Source of the DNA: Chryseobacterium sp. CH25 | Lineage (GTDB): Bacteria; Bacteroidota; Bacteroidia; Flavobacteriales; Weeksellaceae | Direction of reading: 5' to 3' | Assembly (NCBI RefSeq): GCF_004119455.1 | Contig: NZ_NRQT01000010.1 | Span: 62,001-126,000, forward strand | Length of the DNA stretch: 64,000 nucleotides | Part shown: positions 61,606-64,000 of the stretch, piece by piece | How positions within the stretch are numbered: the first letter of the stretch is position 1 | Layout: the number at the start of each line of letters is the position of its first letter | Program-made: the position numbers and the translations under genes | The notes under the pieces: model-generated | The model's input: the letters and a program-made list of their open reading frames with translations, nothing else | What the model was told of the DNA's origin: nothing | Database searches by the model: none

Positions 61606-63273
61606 ATGTGTGGAATTGTATGTTTATTCGATGCCAAGCAAAAAACTGAGCTATTAAGACCTCAGGTTTTGGAAATGTCAAAAAAGATCCGTCACAGAGG
61701 ACCGGATTGGAGTGGAGTGTTTCAGGATGAAAAAGTAGTTTTCTCTCATGAAAGACTTGCCATTGTAGATCCAACTTCCGGAAAGCAGCCTCTATTTACA
61801 AAAGACGGAAAAGTAGTATTAGCCGTAAACGGTGAAATCTACAACCACAGAGAATTAAAAGAAGAATTTCCTGATTATGAGTTTCAGACTCAATCTGATT
61901 GTGAGGTGATTCTGGCTCTTTACAGAAAATATGGAAAAGACTTTGTGGAAAAACTGAATGGTATTTTCGCATTTGCATTATACGACACTGAAAATGAAGT
62001 CTACCTGATTGCCCGTGACCATATGGGAATCTGCCCTCTGTATCAGGGATGGGATAAAAACGGAAACTATTATGTAGCCTCTGAATTAAAAGCCTTAGAA
62101 GGGATATGCAAAAAGATTGAAACGTTCTTACCCGGACATTTGGTATACAGCAAAGATGGAAGTGATCTTCAGCAATGGTATAGCAGAGAATGGGAAAGTT
62201 TTGACCATGTAAAAGACAACAAAACAGATATTGATAAGCTAAGAAAAGGTCTAGAAGATGCTGTTCACAGACAGCTGATGAGCGATGTACCTTACGGCGT
62301 ATTACTTTCCGGTGGTTTAGACTCGTCTGTTATTTCAGCCATTACAGCAAAATTTGCAAGACAGAGAATTGAAAGTGGAGACACTCAGGAAGCATGGTAC
62401 CCAAGATTACACAGTTTTGCTGTAGGTCTTGTAGGATCTCCGGACTTAGCGGCAGCACAAAAAGCAGCAGAACATATCGGATCTGTTCATCATGAAGTTA
62501 ACTTTACAGTTCAGGAAGGGCTGGATGCTATACGTGATGTAATTTATCACCTGGAAACTTATGATGTAACAACGATCAGAGCTTCCACCCCAATGTATCT
62601 TTTAGCAAGAGTGATCAAATCCATGGGGATTAAAATGGTTCTATCCGGAGAAGGTTCTGATGAACTGTTCGGTGGCTACCTGTATTTCCATAAAGCTCCA
62701 AATGCTAAAGAATTCCACGATGAAACGGTAAGAAAACTTGGAAAACTTCACCTGTATGACTGTTTAAGAGCGAACAAAGCATTAATGAGCTGGGGAATAG
62801 AAGGAAGAGTTCCTTTCCTTGACAAAGAGTTTATGGATATCGCGATGACCCTTAACCCACAAGATAAAATGATTAACGTATCTGAAGGGAAAATTGAAAA
62901 ATGGGTATTAAGAAAAGCTTTTGAAGATATTCTTCCTGCTTCTATTGCATGGAGACAAAAAGAACAGTTCTCAGATGGTGTGGGATATTCATGGATTGAT
63001 ACTTTAAAAGAAGTAGCTGAGAAAGAAGTTACAGATGAGATGATGACTAACGCAAGATTCAGATTCCCGTTAAACACTCCACAAAACAAAGAGGAATACA
63101 GATACAGAACAATTTTTGAAGAGCACTTCCCAAGTGAAACTGCAGCTGCAACGGTTCCATCTGTTCCATCTGTTGCCTGCTCCACCCCTATCGCCCTAGA
63201 ATGGGACGAAGCTTTCAAAAAAATGAACGACCCAAGTGGAAGAGCGGTGAAGGTGCATGAGACATCATATTAG
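61606..63273 (+). CDS. asnB: Asparagine synthetase B, glutamine-hydrolysing
   Basis: 555 aa. Cys2 of MCGIVCLFD is the glutaminase nucleophile; RHRGPDWSG, LAIVDPTSGKQPLF and VNGEIYNHRELK complete the N-terminal amidotransferase. The synthetase half has the PP-loop VLLSGGLDSSVISA and VLSGEGSDELFGGYLYF, and ends with WGIEGRVPFLDKEF. Length as in E. coli AsnB. It makes asparagine from aspartate and glutamine. The 3' end runs ~200 nt past the stop to a terminator and includes a dispersed repeat. Confidence 0.95.
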   Translation: MCGIVCLFDAKQKTELLRPQVLEMSKKIRHRGPDWSGVFQDEKVVFSHERLAIVDPTSGKQPLFTKDGKVVLAVNGEIYNHRELKEEFPDYEFQTQSDCEVILALYRKYGKDFVEKLNGIFAFALYDTENEVYLIARDHMGICPLYQGWDKNGNYYVASELKALEGICKKIETFLPGHLVYSKDGSDLQQWYSREWESFDHVKDNKTDIDKLRKGLEDAVHRQLMSDVPYGVLLSGGLDSSVISAITAKFARQRIESGDTQEAWYPRLHSFAVGLVGSPDLAAAQKAAEHIGSVHHEVNFTVQEGLDAIRDVIYHLETYDVTTIRASTPMYLLARVIKSMGIKMVLSGEGSDELFGGYLYFHKAPNAKEFHDETVRKLGKLHLYDCLRANKALMSWGIEGRVPFLDKEFMDIAMTLNPQDKMINVSEGKIEKWVLRKAFEDILPASIAWRQKEQFSDGVGYSWIDTLKEVAEKEVTDEMMTNARFRFPLNTPQNKEEYRYRTIFEEHFPSETAAATVPSVPSVACSTPIALEWDEAFKKMNDPSGRAVKVHETSY

Positions 63274-63307
63274 AGGTACGAGGTGCGGGATGAAAACTGA
63301 ACGGTAG

Positions 63308-63420
63308 AGTGAATGTGAATGATTAATTTAAATGTTCAAAGTTTAAAGTTCATGGTTTAAAGTTATCGTAATACTTAATTTATTCACGATTCACTGGCGA
63401 AGCAAAATTGACTACTGACA
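63308..63420. repeat. Dispersed GCGAA/TTGACC intergenic repeat, copy 5
   Basis: GAGTGAATGTGAATGATTAAT at the left and TATTCACGATTCACTGGCG, AAGCAAAATTGACTACTGAC at the right, with a GTTTAAAGTT centre shared with copy 3. It is inside the likely asnB 3' untranslated region. Confidence 0.6.
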
Positions 63421-63472
63421 GTTATCATCATTAAATTATACCCTTTATACCCTTTTTTCGTAATAATTTATT

Positions 63473-63502
63473 AATCCTGTAGCAATACGGGATTATTTTT
63501 TG
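63473..63502 (+). terminator. Terminator of asnB
   Basis: AATCCTGTA-GCAA-TACGGGATT followed by ATTTTTT, 200 bp after the stop. Confidence 0.75.
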
Positions 63503-63564
63503 AATTAACAACAACAATATGGCATAATTTAACTGACAATCAAAAATAATATCTAATAAATAAT

Positions 63565-63572
63565 TATATTTG
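63565..63572 (+). promoter_or_regulatory. -7 box of the right-edge secreted protein
   Basis: TATATTTG, 27 bp before the ATG at 63600. Confidence 0.5.
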
Positions 63573-63599
63573 GAAAACGAAAATATCAATTATAAAAAA

Positions 63600-64000
63600 T
63601 GAGAAGAAACCTTACTGTTTTATTTGCCTTATTATCCATCAGTTTTGCTTTTGGACAGGGAAAATATGGCAAATATCTGAACTCAAAAAAGCTTGCTTTA
63701 GCTTATAAAAGCGTGAAAGATGCTGATAAGGATGATTATTACCAACAGTTTTACTGGCTGGTAAAAGCTGAGCAACTTAAGACTTATCCTCACCTTAAGG
63801 ATATAAAGCCTGTAGTACTGTATGAATTTGTAAAATACGTAAACCCTCAGAATCCTACAAAAAAACTGGATAAAAGAGATAAAGAGCTTAGAGCTACTGC
63901 AGAACTATCTTTAAATCAATACTTCAAAAACAAAAATTTCGAGAACAATTCTGTATTAATGTACAACCTTGAAACATATGTAGATCCGTCAAAAGGACAG
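63600..64000 (+). CDS. Secreted protein of unknown function, cut by the window edge
   Basis: The frame is open from ATG 63600 to the edge (133 residues). A signal peptide MRRNLTVLFALLSISFAFGQ is followed by a Lys- and Tyr-rich, mainly helical sequence (YLNSKKLALAYKSVKDADKD, then DYYQQFYWLVKAEQL, then RATAELSLNQYFKNKNF). No motif recognised; C-terminal domains may lie outside the window. Confidence 0.7.

Noticed and set aside
1..64000. CRISPR array, insertion sequence, prophage, tRNA or rRNA
   Set aside because: No regular spacer repeats, no transposase, integrase or phage genes and no tRNA-like cloverleaf were seen in reading the window.

Overview
The window looks like a chromosomal segment of a flavobacterium of the Chryseobacterium/Elizabethkingia group (Weeksellaceae). 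Reasons: low GC; many genes preceded by the Bacteroidetes-type -7 box TAnnTTTG (several with TTG about 19 nt upstream) and weak Shine-Dalgarno sequences; two large TonB-dependent receptors; a PNGase F-type glycosidase with a GLPGLI-like N-terminal half; and many intergenic palindromic repeats. The genus is inferred from protein style and cannot be proven from the window. No transposase, integrase, CRISPR array, tRNA or rRNA was seen.

Layout. 1-8 kb: a LysR fragment, a secreted proline-iminopeptidase-like hydrolase, a metallophosphoesterase, and a tightly packed redox/electrophile operon (MdaB quinone reductase, SDR, YgiN-like monooxygenase, DJ-1/PfpI protein, then an aldo/keto reductase), followed by a secreted cyclase. 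8-12 kb: Crp-like regulator, DoxX, AhpD-like protein, DUF1304, and an HxlR regulator divergent from an oxidoreductase-cupin pair with a clear operator between them. 12-25 kb: a TonB receptor coupled to a thioredoxin-like protein, then a tyrosine/homogentisate degradation region (hmgA, two CoA-transferases, an unrecognised 264-aa protein, hpd, a small secreted protein, fahA, a flavin-reductase-like protein). 25-31 kb: lipoproteins, a tiny Cys-rich peptide, esterases, a HipA-like/DUF3037 pair and cstA. 31-34 kb: TPP riboswitch plus thiM-thiE-thiD-tenA (thiamine salvage). 34-64 kb: second TonB receptor, PcrA/UvrD helicase, a pair of M16 peptidases, secG, recR, a glycosyltransferase, pepD, LOG protein, prolyl oligopeptidase, ferredoxin and ferredoxin reductase, pheS, YceI, an orphan ABC ATPase, a candidate structured RNA, YjdM, an RNA m5C methyltransferase, a PNGase F-like enzyme, asnB and a truncated secreted protein at the right edge.

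Five otherwise normal genes (two TonB receptors, prolyl oligopeptidase, RNA methyltransferase, PNGase F-like protein) are each broken by exactly one missing base in an A/T homopolymer. Restoring one base gives a full-length product in every case. This uniform pattern points to homopolymer under-calling in the sequence, not to five real pseudogenes, although phase variation in individual cases cannot be excluded from one sequence.

Intergenic DNA is rich in dispersed repeats: five copies of a GCGAAGC/TTGACCATT element, two elements bounded by GGAAG-rich inverted ends, and several single hairpins with long near-perfect arms (for example 12021-12083, 12094-12184, 23342-23438). Many gene ends carry classical intrinsic terminators, which are listed below.
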